Of a DNA stretch of 64,000 nucleotides, positions 42,950-64,000 are shown in pieces. The stretch's first letter is position 1; each line of letters begins with the position of its first letter. A model generated the notes under the pieces. The model was not told the DNA's origin. It did no database searches and was given only the letters and a program-made list of their open reading frames with translations. Made by a program: the position numbers and the translations under genes. Location of the stretch: assembly GCF_021730395.1 (NCBI RefSeq), contig NW_026461775.1, positions 1 to 64,000 on the forward strand. Direction: 5' to 3'. This DNA is from Mercenaria mercenaria. Taxonomy: Eukaryota > Mollusca > Bivalvia > Venerida > Veneridae.

Positions 42950-45900
42950 ACTCAATAGACTAATAACGATGGCCCGCTTTTAATACTAGAGTTTTCCCTC
43001 AACGATAACACCTTCCTCCTAAATATGCTTCTTCCTCTTCTATTTTTCTGTATACATTGTCTTATTTGTCTTATGTATATAACTCCTGTCCCATGTTTTC
43101 TTACTTCTTATGTCTCATTCGGGGTTGTAAACTATAAAAGTTATCCTGATTTTAACCACATTTCAATGACGGCTTTTCTTGAATTCATACTATCCACCCT
43201 TTCAATCACATGACCATGAAATCATTGCAAAAACACGCCGTCATGTACACGTATCGATATCACGGGTTCCTACCAATTTTATCACACTTTCTTCTATTCT
43301 TAAGTATTTATAGTTGTCCGGACTACGTCTTGTCACTGCACAACTCTTTATTAGAGAATACTCTTATCTGTAATAAAATAAGATATCCTCGGAGAATCAT
43401 CCAGCAGAATAACGATCGACTGTGTGATAATCGCCTGTTCATTTTGCGTCTTTTGAGTTCTTTATTTGTTGTCACATTCTCATTATGGCTTGCATGCCTC
43501 TTACTTAATGCTGGAGATGTTCACAAAAATCCAGGTCCAGAATCAACTAGAGCTACTTCTTCTATATCTTCTCAGACAACCACATCACAGTATGCAGAAG
43601 CGATCTCAAACCATCTTTCCTTTGTTCATCTAAACGTTCAGAGTATACAACACAAACTCGATATTTTGTACGCAGAACTTTCAGAATTTGATATTTTGGC
43701 CTTTTCTGAAACATGGTTAAATCGCTCAATTACTTCTGAAGACTTAGTGTTGCATTCATATTACAAACCCGAACGAAAAGATCGCTTTGGGGATTCTCAC
43801 GGAGGAGTTATTATGTATGTTAGAGATAATATACATTACTTGCGCAGATCAGACCTTGAGATTAATCGTCTTGAATGTCTATGGGTGGAAATAGTTCTTC
43901 ATAACAACAAACATATTCTATTTGGAGTCTTCTATCGACCTCCTAGTTCGGACAACATATACAATAACCTAATTGAGGACTCTATTGGTCTTGCAATTGA
44001 CACAAACATCTCGGACATAATTATCACTGGAGATTTCAACTACAATGCTCTATGTCCAACTCCACATAGAAACATTCTTTCCATCACACAACAATTTAAT
44101 CTAGAACAGCTTATCGGAGAACCAACTCATTTCACAGAACATTCAACATCCACATTAGATCTCATTTTCGTCTCAAATAGAAATAACATTCTTCTTTCTG
44201 GTGTTGGGGAACACTTCCTTGAACAAGATCAACGTTACCACATTCCTATTTTTGGGCTTCTCAAATTTAGTAAATTGAAACAAAAATGCTTTGACAGACT
44301 GGTATGGGAATACGACAGAGGAGATTATGACAGCCTAAGGGCTGAAATTGTCAATTTCAACTGGAATAGCTGTATTGATCCAGATATCAATATATATGCT
44401 TCCAATATAACCAGTCAAATTATAGAAATTTCAAAACATAATATTCCTAATAAAAATGTCACAATTAGACCCTCAGACGTTCCTTGGATGAATAGTAATA
44501 TAAGGAAGAACATACGGAAGCGTAAACGTATTTACAGAAAGGCTAAGAGAACAAACTCTCCCCAACAATGGCAAAAATTCCGACAAGTACGAAATGAAAC
44601 TGTCTTGCTCATTCGTGAAGCCAAATCACAATACTTCATCAAACTTTCAGACAAACTTAAAAACGGATCATTCTCTTCCAAAGACTGGTGGACTACTTTA
44701 AAATCCTTCATCTCTAAAACGAATAACAATGTTATTCCTCCACTATATAATTCTAATACTCGTCAAACAACATCTTCTGATTTTGAAAAGGCTAACCTTT
44801 TGAATGATTACTTCCAAGAGCAGACTTACATTGATGATGAAAATATAGAAATACCCAATCTTGGCCAAACGAATGCTACCACTCTTTTAAATGAAATTCA
44901 TCTATCTCCAGCAGAGACTGAAGATGTCTTAAAGTCTCTACCAGTTCACAAGGCCGCGGGTCCTGATGGCATAAGCAACAGAATTCTACTTGAGGCTTCT
45001 CATGAACTATCTTTTCCTCTTTGTGACCTTTTCAATGTTTCACTTCAACATTCTACTGTGCCATCCACATGGAAGGAAGCCAATGTTAGTGCAATCTTCA
45101 AGAAAGATGATGCCACTCTCCCGAAAAACTATCGTCCAATATCTCTCTTAAACACTATTGAAAAGGTTCTTGAACGCCTCATTTTCAAGCATGTTTTTAA
45201 CCATCTTCACGATTCCCGCTTTTTAACTCCTGTACAGTCTGGTTTCATTCCGGGTGACTCTACGGTAAATCAACTTGTCTTCATATACGATACTCTCTGT
45301 AAAGCGCTCGACAACGGTCTAGAAGTTCGTGCGGTCTTGTTCGACATAAGCAAGGCCTTTGTCTGGCACAAAGGTTTACTACGTAATCTAGAATATGCAG
45401 GAATCACAGGTTCTCTTCACATGTGGTTTCAAGATTATCTCTCACACAGACGTCAACGTGTTGTACTGCCAGGAGTCAAATCTAACTGGGCTTTTCTCAA
45501 AGCTGGAGTTCCACAGGGCTCGATTCTCGGGCCTCTTCTTTTTCTTATCTTTATCAATGATATCGTGGATGAAATCAGATCATGCATCAACTTGTTTGCT
45601 GATGATACAAGTCTATATATAATAGTTCAGCAACCGGATATTGCGGCAAATCTTCTCCAATCTGATATCCAAACAATATCATCCTGGGCAGAAAAATGGC
45701 TTGTTACATTCAATCCCTCCAAATCAGAAGCCCTTTTAATTTCAAGAAAACGAAACTTTCATCAACATCCTCCTCTTCGAATGTTTAACCAGATTATTCC
45801 CGAGGTACTTGAACATAAACATCTTGGTGTTTTCCTGTCAAACGATTGTTGCTGGCATTCTCACATCAACTACATTGTAGAAAAGGCATTGAAAAGGGTA

Positions 45901-47116
45901 TATATAATGCGGAAATTGAAATTTTCACTTGACCGTCGCTCCCTTGAAACCAATATATTTCGTTTATAAGGCCAATACTCGAATATGCAGACGTAGTGTG
46001 GGGCAATTGTACTAAGTATGAATTGGATCAACTTGACAAAATTCAAAATGAATGTGCTCGCATTGTCTCTGGAGCTACAAAACTTGTTTCCTTGGAAAAC
46101 CTAAAAAGAGAAGTACCCTGGGAGTCACTTTCCGACAGACGTTACAAACATCGACTTATCATGTTTTTCAAAATGAAATCTAATCTGACACCAGCATATC
46201 TATCCTCTCTAGTTCCTGATTCTGGTGATAACCGCTACAACCTAAGAAACTCTGAAAATATACATGGTGTACCCGCTAGAACAACATTATATTTCAATTC
46301 TTTTTTGCCTTCTGTTGTACGTGATTGGAACCTACTGAGACCAGATATCCGTAATTCTGAAACACTTTCATCATTTAAAAGTAACTTAAATAAAAACAAG
46401 CAGCGCACTCCGGCCTATTATTACACCGGAAACAGGAAACTCCAGGTGCTCCATACACGACTACGAACAAAATGCAGTGCACTGAATCAACATCTTTACC
46501 TAAAAAATATTTCTCCCACACCATTGTGCCAGTGTGGACAGATTGAAACTAATTTCCACTTCTTTTTTGAGTGCAGAATTTTTAATCGTTGTCGATACGA
46601 TCTTCTTGATAATCTGAGGAATTTTGTAATTGACTTGGATACTGTTCTATTTGGAAACCAGGACCTTTCTGATCAGGATAACATGACTATATTCACTCAT
46701 GTACAGACATATATATCCGAAAGTAAAAGATTCTCTTAGCAACCCTGAGACATGCCAATACCTTGCCTCTTTCTCGTTTCTCTTCTACGTTTGACTTATT
46801 CTATCATTCAAAATTCACTTCCACTTTTATGTAAATATTTCTCTTCACTATGCATTGTCCTCCCACCTTTTTTTTCTTTTCATCAATAATGATTCATATT
46901 TTTTTTTCTTACATATTTTAAGACTATATTCCTAGCCCCGTTACATATTTTAGTTCGATACGCTCATACAGTTATATTTTGTCCGCTAAGGAGAAGAATT
47001 CTATAAGACTTGTCTTTCATTCTTATCCTTTCCTGTTTTGCTTTCATCACAGTATGACATTTGTATCAATATATGCACTTCTTTTTGGGAATAAATATAT
47101 TTAAACTAAACTAAAT
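42950..47116 (+). mobile_element. Nearly full-length APE-type LINE (CR1/L2-like)
   Basis: The main ORF (43210-46739, one break) encodes endonuclease and reverse transcriptase; the 5' limit near 42950 is a guess. The 3' end is AATAAATATATTTAAACTAA ending near 47116, with an AACTAA-type tail. The presence of an NPGP motif before the endonuclease and of a Cys/His motif after the RT fits the CR1/L2/Crack group of non-LTR elements. The second LINE begins only 350 bases downstream. Confidence 0.85.
43210..46739 (+). CDS. LINE endonuclease-reverse transcriptase (one frameshift)
   Basis: Residues about 1-100 hold hydrophobic segments, then a 2A-like GDVHKNPGP at residues 102-110. An APE endonuclease follows (SFVHLNVQSI, AFSETWLN, GVFYRPP, ITGDFN, STLDLIFVS). 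The RT spans roughly residues 570-860, with KAAGPDGI, NYRPISLLNT, LFDISKAF, GVPQGSILGPLLF and FADDTSLY. After a one-base frame change near 45945-45970 the frame from about 45970 to 46739 carries ILEYADVVWGNC and a C-terminal CQCGQIETNFHFFFEC zinc-knuckle-like motif. RT motif A reads KAFVWHKG where relatives have KAFDRVWHKG, so two codons including a conserved Asp are missing. The element encodes retrotransposition functions; this copy is probably inactive as read, although the breaks are few. Confidence 0.88.
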
Positions 47117-47464
47117 TAAGGCTAGTTTCTGTTTCAATTTCATTATGGATGTAATTTGACATTTTGTTTGCAGAAATGAGAGATAAGAAGTAAAACTCAG
47201 TTTGAGTGTGAATAATAATACAATGTCACAGCAGTGTGATTTTGATTTTGATTTGTAGTAAGAAAATGTGCCAGGAAAAATCCTTCTTAGAAGATGTATA
47301 GCCCCTACTTTTCTCTTCGATATGTTTGTTTTAGGATAATTCTTCAAAAGAGGTAAGGATTTATACTCTAAATGGCCATAGTTATGTTTTGCTGCTCTGA
47401 GAATATTTTCCATTTTTATAAAAAGTAACATAGAGAATAATATTTAGGCGCATTAGATCTTCCT
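47117..47464. other. Spacer between two LINEs
   Basis: About 350 bases without recognised coding sequence; neither LINE body extends into it visibly. Confidence 0.4.
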
Positions 47465-49850
47465 TGGCTACGGCCAATTGGAGCAACGAAGATATTCGAC
47501 AAGAATTTATCTCCGAGACTACTATTACAAGCATAAAGACTTTGAAAATTTCAAGAAAACTAGAAATAAGTTATCTTCAATGATACGGAAAAGTAAGAAA
47601 ACTTTTTATAACAACGCTGTAAAAGATAATAAATCCCCTAAACATCTGTGGAAAAATCTAAAGAATATTACCAATAATGACAAAGAAAACCAACAACTTA
47701 ATATTCCTAATAAACTCATAATTGACGATAATGTCGTAACTGATGAGTTGGAAATATTAAATGCCCTTAATTACCATTTTGTAAATGTATCCCATATAAT
47801 TACAAAAATACCTTTAGTTGATACAAATTTCACAAAACTTCAAAAATACTTAGATGCGAAATTGCGCCATGTACAGTTTAATATTGAATACATAACTCCA
47901 TTAGATGTAAAAAATATCATTGACAAACTTGACTTATCAAAATCTACTGGTCTTGACGGTATCGGACCAAGATTGTTGAGATATTGTGGAGATCATATTA
48001 CTTCTGCAATTGCATCTATTATAAATAATAGTATATACAATGGTACTTTTCCTGATAAATTAAAAGAAGCAAGGGTTATTCCTAAATTCAAGTCAGGTAA
48101 CAAACAAGACCCAGGAAACTATAGACCTATTTCCGTACTTAATACAATATCTAAATATTTGAACGTCACATTGCTACACAGTTACAGGACTTCTTTAAAC
48201 GAACAGATATAATACACAAAAATCAATCAGGATTCAGACCTAACCACTCCTGTCAGACTGCTTTAACATATCTAATAGAAACGTGGCTAAAAGACATTGA
48301 CAATGGGAAGTATATAGGGGCTATCTTTCTTGACTTAAGGAAAGCTTTTGATATGGTGGATCACGAAATACTGATTTATAAACTGAAACTTTACCATTTT
48401 ACAGACAGAACATTGGATATATTTAAATCTTATTTAGCTAATCGAACACAGACTCTAGAAGTAAAGAAGCTGCATTCCAAAAGAATGACAGTACAATCAG
48501 GTGTCCAGCAAGGATCCATACTAGGTCCCCTTCTTTTCCTGATATATATCAATGACATGGCGTTAATTTCAAATACTACCAACATTGATCTATATGCCGA
48601 TGACTCCACCCTACATAAATCCGCCGACAGTATTACAAAAATTCAGTCTGAACTTCAGTATAGCCTAAATAGTGTCCATAATTGGTGTAAAATAAATAAC
48701 ATGTCACTTCATCCTTCAAAAACAAAATGTATGGTATTGAGCACTAGAGTCAAAATAAAACATACTAAAAAACTTGAGTTAATTTTAGACGGTTCGGTCA
48801 TTGAAAATGTGAAGTGTCAGAAAGTTCTAGGTGTATATATCGATGAAACTCTGTCTTGGCAATCACACGTTAGTACCATGGCCAATAAACTAAACTCAAA
48901 AATTGCTCTACTTTGAAGAATTGCATTTTTCTTAACAGATGAGATGAAACTATTGTATTACAATGCATATATTATGTCAACCATGGAGTATTGTTGCAAT
49001 GTCTGGGGACTTTGTCACAAATCGGACACTGTTAAAATTACATCTTTGCAGAGACGCGCTATAAAAATAATTACAAAATCAAAGTGTAGCAACTTTGATG
49101 AAATATTAAGAAATTCAAAACTTCTATCTTTTGAGAACAGGTGCAAATACCATATTTCATTATTAGTGTACAAAAGTAAAAGAGGAGATTGTCCTATATA
49201 CATTTCAGATTTACTACATTTTGTTTATAATGATCATTACAGTCTGCGCTCAATCGAAAACATGGATCTTTCTATTGTTAAACCTAAAACGAATTACCTG
49301 AAACAAACATTTAGCTACAAAGCTGCACACATATGGAATTCACTTCCTTCTTACATTAAACTTCATAATAATAATATAACTACTTTCAAGCATAATTTAA
49401 AGAATTTTCTCTTGTTAAAATAGTTTTAAGCAATTAATTACTTGTAATTACAAGAATTTTGTTGAATTGATGTTACTGTATTCTATTCCAATAATAATAA
49501 TATTCATACTATCTTATTATTCAAATCTGGAACTATTTATTATCTTACGGGACAGACTTTCTTTTTTGTATGTATCTTAATTGTCATGTATAATCTTTGT
49601 GACGCATGGTAATTCTTTTAAAACATAGTTATTGTTACATTACGTTTATTTAAGACTTCTTTAATTTGAGACGTGTTTGTCGAGAAAATTTAAGTTATTC
49701 TGATGTGTGTATTTTTGTTTAAATGTTAAATTATAAATTGACTGTATGATTGTGTGTATGTGTGAATGTATATCAGTTGAAGGCCATACTGGAAATAAAT
49801 TGTAAAATATCTGTATTTGTACTCTTAGTATGTCACCTTCAGAAAATAAA

Positions 49851-49883
<33 letters not shown>

Positions 49884-49890
49884 GGATGTG
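47465..49890 (+). mobile_element. 5'-truncated LINE, RT to 3' end, (ATT)n tail
   Basis: Starts inside the region before the RT and lacks the endonuclease. The coding part spans 47478-49423, followed by an untranslated region of about 430 bases and AATAAAGTTATTATTATT running to about 49880. Tail type and C-terminal motifs (YCCNVWG against YCCTIWG) tie it to the fragment at 3570-4737, not to the LINE just upstream. Confidence 0.85.
47478..49423 (+). pseudogene. LINE reverse transcriptase, two breaks
   Basis: Encodes STGLDGIGPRLLRYCGD, NYRPISVLNTISKY, then after a one-base loss near 48163 (TTTGAACGTC, where TTTGGAACGTC would keep the frame) NQSGFRPNHSCQTAL, FLDLRKAFDMVDH, QSGVQQGSILGPLLF, LYADDSTLH and LGVYIDETLSWQSH. 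An in-frame TGA lies at 48914-48916, after which the frame continues with YCCNVWG and ends in the TAG at 49421-49423. RT catalytic motifs A and C are intact in sequence. With only two breaks it is a recent insertion or carries sequencing errors. Confidence 0.85.
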
Positions 49891-52800
49891 AAACGGGCTT
49901 CTTTTCGCAGAATTGTTTTTGTCTATGATATGGAGTTAATCTAACTACCTGTCTGTCTGTTCTTCCGCGCCCTTCTTTCGAATGTTATGGAAAGGATTAC
50001 GTGCTGTGATTAGTGAGTGGAAATATTAAAATAGCACTGGAAAAGTTCCCAAATGAAAATGAGCTTTCAAACGCTTCAGAGTCACAATACGAAACAGGTG
50101 CGTGTCACTTAAAGTTAAAATGCCACTAGAATGTAATTTTTATTTATGCTGTTCTAATACATTTCGTGGAAAGCGGATGAATTAATAGAACGTCATACAG
50201 AAATGATCTATATAATAGATAAATTTTGGTCGTCAAAAGTATGCCGTGCTTTTTGTGCGGATTTTGTGTTTCGTTGGTAATCATTAATACAGTAATGCAT
50301 ATCTTACCTAATTTGATATGCATCGGGTTGTTAATTACACGAGTCGAAGGTCTTGTGACATGAGATAATAAAATGGAAAAGATAAAAATGGGTTTCATGC
50401 ACTTTTAATGAGGCAACACCGAGATATGTGCATAAAGGCTCAGCGTAAGACTAGGCTATGGCGTCGTTCCAAGGAAGTCTATGACGAAGACGAACACTTG
50501 TAAGTAACTCAGCTGCTGTCGTCTTTCACAGTAATATCGTATCAGAGAATGCTTACATTGACATGTGTCGAAACAGATTCACGATTTAGTACATTTAATA
50601 AGAGCTCCGCAAAGCGGGACAATCACGAGGATATTTACAAGGACATGTGTCCAACCACATTCACGATTTAGTATATTTAACAAGAGCTCCGCAAAGCGGG
50701 GCAATATATGCCCGAAGAGTTTTAGACCAGAGGAGGTAAGTACAATTTAAAGAAAATGTCTTGGGTAGGGGTTCTGGGGTTTTGTGCGATGGTAGTGATG
50801 GAATTCCAAACCAGTGTGCGTGCGTGCGTGCGATAGGGGAGAGGGGTGTAATGTGGATTATTGTAATCATCGAATCGTCCCATCTCCAACCTCCTATATT
50901 TCAACTTTGGAATCAATACCTTGAATAGTTTTGAAGTTGTGCTCCTTACAAACTACATACGACCGATTTGACAGTTTGCCTCTGTTTAGGACAGTGACCA
51001 TTGGCTCACTTACCAAGTTCTCGAAGCGCTCGAATAAAATGGTGCAAGAATATGAAAATGATTGAATTGGGTGAGGGTTGGGAAGTAATGTAGATTGTTG
51101 TACACCTCAAATAACCTCATTATCACAACTTTAAATCTATACCTTAAATAGTTTTGCAGTCGTTCTCCAGACAAAAATATGAACATGTTCAACATTTATA
51201 ATAAAACTTAGCATTTTCTGTCTTAAATTTCTGTTTTTGTTTGACAGCTTCAACAGTCTGTTATATCTTGACTTTGCACCAAAGTAGTTCAGTTCCAGAT
51301 TGTGTACGCCAGACGGCGAGTTCTTTATATATAGTCTTTTAATTGGACAAAGATTGTCCGATAACTTTTTATGTAGATATAGTACTTGCGATCAATCAAT
51401 GACACGAATAATAATCCTACCTTGCATTTATATATACACCTGTATGGCACAAGTTAAAAGGAACAATGAAGTAACTATATGGTTAAAACTTAGTGAAATG
51501 TTACTTCATTGTAATTTTGATTCTCATGGTAAATACTGGTTTTTCTTTGTTTTACATATGATGTGTAATATAGCACAAATAACATTATATCTACATTTCA
51601 GCTTAACAAGTTGATCTTAAATTATTTTATTAGGCTTGAATGTATTTGACAACGTTTTTACATTGAGATAATTTCTTCCAGTAATCCAATCCAGTTGTAA
51701 TTATGGATTAATATTATCAATGGCTTGATATGTGGGACTATCTGTAAAAGCGGCTACATGGACATTAAATAGAAAGTTTTGGAAATCTTAAAAAAAAAAC
51801 ATGTATCAAAATGATTAAATCAAGGCTTAAATAGAATACTTGGTCATAAATGTTATACATATGCAACCAAAGTTGATTTTTTAATTGTATTTTACTATTC
51901 AAAATTCCAGGTACTATCTTTACGATAAGTAATATTTTCTTGACACTAATGATTGCTTTGTGATAAAACAGTGTAATGCTGCTCGCAGTTCAAATGCAAT
52001 TCAAATAGGTTTTCAATCCTTTATTTGTAGTATGTGAACAAGTTATAACGTATATTCATTTCATCTTTCTAATACTGTATAAAATGATTGAGTTTGCAAT
52101 GTCAGTAATCATGTTTTGTATAGTAGCCTGGCAGAATAATTAACGAGATACGAAATTGAATAGGTTGCCTTTAAAACCTGAGTAACATATGTTTGATTCT
52201 TAGATACCCTCATAGAATGCGAAAATACTGTACCAAATCTACATGTAATGATTAATATGTTACTTTTGCTCGAAGCAGAAGTCACAAACAATTGCTTATC
52301 TATATTATCTTTAAAGTGATGCTGAAAAAGGCAATATTGTTTTACTGTAGTTTGTCGACATCCGATAATTCAAAATATGGTGAAGTTGTAAAGTCCAAAA
52401 ATATTATAATGGTCATGCGTGCGTGCTCAGCAAAATATAGTTTATTGCAATTAAAGCATACAAATTCAGTCGTTGGAGTGATTTCAGTGTTTCTTGTTCT
52501 TCAAGGTGGAACATTTTAGTGGCGATAGTTATGTATGCTACATTTTTAAGTGACTTTATCGAGTAAAAGTCAAAATTATACAGATCAGCTTACTCTGACA
52601 TCTACAATAAAAAGAAACTATTGGTATCCCAAATCTTTCTGAAAGAAACGTTAACCTGCTCGATTGATACATTCTCATTCATCAGATTTTCGACATGGTA
52701 CCCGAGACGAACTAACGGGGAACCATGGTAGAGTTCTGGTATGCGAGAATGGATTGATTGAGAAACAGCATGATATTTAAACATATTACATTTGTACGCA

Positions 52801-53870
52801 CGTTGTCTACAATCTAAACTGATTTCCAATATAATATTTTCTCATGAAAACATATAAAATTATGAATCTTAAAACAATCGTTTGATAGCATCGTATCAAA
52901 AATACAGTTATTTTGATAATTTTATAAAAGAGATTAAAACTGGCGAAAATGTAGCTCGGATGGGTGGGTAATTTTATCTGTTATTGCTATTTGGATTTTA
53001 TCCGACATTGAAATGTTGTCCAACATCACTAATCACATCTTGGGTATTACCACATGATTTAATGAATGCCCTAATTCTAAGATTTTTATATCTTTCACTT
53101 GCAATTTCGATAAACATTTTTGTGGTTACATTGTAAAAAATATATGCTATGTGGACCTGTGATAAAGTTTGTGTGGCTATTTCCTTTTCGTTGAATAATA
53201 TTTATATAAGGTTTGGAAATGCAGTTTTCAGACAAATACTTAGTATTCCCATGGGAACAAACTGTGAACACCTTTTCATAGTTTATTTTTATGTTGTTAT
53301 GATAAAGAATTTATGCTGAGCTTTTCTCCAGAAATGCAGGCACACTTTTACTGTATTCGATGATACATCATGCTATTTGGATGATATTCTTGATATTTTA
53401 ATTCGTTTGTTTTATTCAGTTGTTTGATACAACTATTATTCTTTAAAGCTGCTTGTTCACTGCTAACTAGTATACCTTTCTCTAAATGTCATTTTCCAAC
53501 AAGTTTGGCATACAATGTATATTTGACACTGAAAAGTTATAGAGAAAATAAATCGTTTAGTAAAGAAACATGTAGACTTTCTCTATCATTTAAACATTAT
53601 AACGATTGATTTCCTCCCTACTGCACAATATTTTTAAAAAATCTTTTTCACCTACCAAAAATTGTGTTTTAATAAGTTTGGTCACTTCCGCAGTAGGCCT
53701 ACCCACAATCTTTATCAATTCTTTATGAGAGAGAAAATGTCCCCTAAAATCGTGGACGAGAAACTTAAATGGATTGATATTGCTTTGTACAATGTATTAA
53801 AAAAGCTGTAACGTTTACAAATTTTACAACATTATTTAAACATAATTTGATATGCACTTAATTGAACAAA
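49891..53870. other. Intergenic, sparse repeats
   Basis: Apart from the repeat pair near 50.55 kb and a diverged direct repeat (50830-50945 against 51065-51175, sharing AATGT-GATT-TTGTA, CTTTAAATC/CTTTGGAATC, TACCTT-AATAGTTTTG) nothing is recognised. It probably includes the far 3' untranslated region of the minus-strand Src-like gene. Confidence 0.45.
50550..50710. repeat. Two tandem units with AAGAGCTCCGCAAAGCGGG
   Basis: GACATGTGTC, ATTCACGATTTAGTA and AAGAGCTCCGCAAAGCGGG occur in order twice, at about 50560-50625 and 50643-50703, a period of about 83 bases. CCGC-AAA-GCGG is itself a small hairpin. Confidence 0.6.
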
Positions 53871-54107
53871 TGAGCCGCGCCATGAGAAAACCAACATAGT
53901 GGCTTTGCAACAAGCATGGATCAAGACCAGCCTGTACATCCACGCAGTCTGGTCAGGATCCATGCTGTTCGCCTTCAAAGCCTATTGCAATTAGAGAAAC
54001 CGTTAGCAAACAGCATGGATCCTGACCAGACTGCGTGGATGCGCAGGCTGGTCTGGATCCATCCTGGTCGCAAAGCCATTATGTTTGTTTTCTCATGGCG
54101 CGGCTCA
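53871..54107. mobile_element. 237-bp hairpin MITE next to the Src-like stop codon
   Basis: TGAGCCGCGCCATGAGAAAA at the left is exactly mirrored by the right end TTTTCTCATGGCGCGGCTCA, and further inside GCATGGATC...GACCAG, GACCAGACTGCGTGGATG and CAGGATCCATGCTG pair across the centre, so nearly the whole element can fold. It lies 39 bases past the stop codon of the minus-strand gene, thus probably in its 3' untranslated region. Confidence 0.8.
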
Positions 54108-54146
54108 TTAATAACTGCAATATATGGGAGCCTTCTAGCATTTAAG

Positions 54147-63492
<9,346 letters not shown>

Positions 63493-64000
63493 CTATAAAA
63501 GTAATATATGTGCCTTCAGTAATAAAAATAAGACTGTCAAATATCAAAAGTATAATTAATGAAGTTTTAGTTGATAATGATTTAGTTTAAGGAACTTCTA
63601 CTTCTACTAACAATATTAGGCTACTGTACGACTCGGAAAATGTAAATGTCAAGGCCTCAGTCGAGACCTTTTATTTTTCGTAGACCTGCCTAATTAATCT
63701 AAATTTATAATGTCAATAACCTAGAGTTTTATTTATCATACGTTGTATTTAAAACAATTTTTAAATTTAATTTACCCATAACCTAGGTATGTGCCCATCT
63801 TAAACAAGCTTAAAAGGTTATACGTAGCTAATCTATATCAACTTTTCAACTTGTACCCTTACAAATATAAGGCAATTTTAACAGCTCTTACAATCCCTAA
63901 ATATTATAAAATAAAAGACAAACTAAGCCTAACCTTTTGTTTTGTACGTACTGTTAAACATAATGTACTGCCATATGACTTTTCATCCGAACAAGAAAAC
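63493..64000. other. Upstream intron of the Src-like gene
   Basis: No further exon seen before the window end; the N-terminal part of SH3 and any myristoylation exon must lie outside. Confidence 0.5.

Noticed and set aside
47117-47464. Spacer taken as the 5' part of the second LINE
   Set aside because: No coding similarity to endonuclease on either strand.

Overview
The window looks like animal genomic DNA, most likely from a bivalve mollusc (perhaps a venerid clam). It is AT-rich and has short exons in long introns. It also carries repeat types I associate with bivalve genomes: tRNA-headed SINEs, 'GACCTTGACCTTGA' and 'GTGACCTCTCTAGAGG' tandem elements, palindromic MITEs and CR1/L2-like LINEs. 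There are two host genes. The plus-strand gene (about 7.97-37.52 kb) is an HSPA12-type Hsp70-like ATPase in seven recognisable exons. The minus-strand gene (54.15-63.49 kb, continuing past the right edge) encodes an SH3-SH2-kinase protein of Src-family architecture in eight recognisable exons.

Layout. 0-7.9 kb: intergenic DNA with a terminal hairpin, two equal-length copies of a 461-bp MITE, a LINE 3' fragment and SINE pieces. 7.97-37.5 kb: the HSPA12-like gene. Its first intron is about 18 kb and is almost filled by a 62-bp minisatellite into which a Polinton (9016-25841) has inserted, with 6-bp target duplications and terminal inverted repeats. From about 11.1 to 25.95 kb the text has inflated homopolymers, which looks like poor consensus sequence. 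Intron 4 holds palindromic repeats, two head-to-head SINEs and a 1.6-kb element with ten 145-bp units. 37.5-54.1 kb: intergenic DNA with an almost full-length APE-type LINE followed directly by a second, 5'-truncated LINE. 54.1-63.5 kb: the Src-like gene, with a 237-bp hairpin MITE just past its stop codon and tandem, SINE and (TA)n repeats in its introns.

Main observations. The Src-like protein appears to be a pseudokinase. The glycine-rich loop, the HRD aspartate and the DFG motif are all replaced, while the SH2 phosphotyrosine-binding arginine, the beta-3 lysine, the alpha-C glutamate and every splice phase are preserved. Its tail has Glu where Src has its inhibitory tyrosine, and it ends in a possible class I PDZ ligand. 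The HSPA12-like gene has correct splice phases throughout, but exons 2, 3 and 4 each lack exactly one base. This is either very recent pseudogenisation or, more likely, consensus error near the damaged stretch. The LINE at 43 kb carries a 2A-like NPGP motif upstream of its endonuclease.
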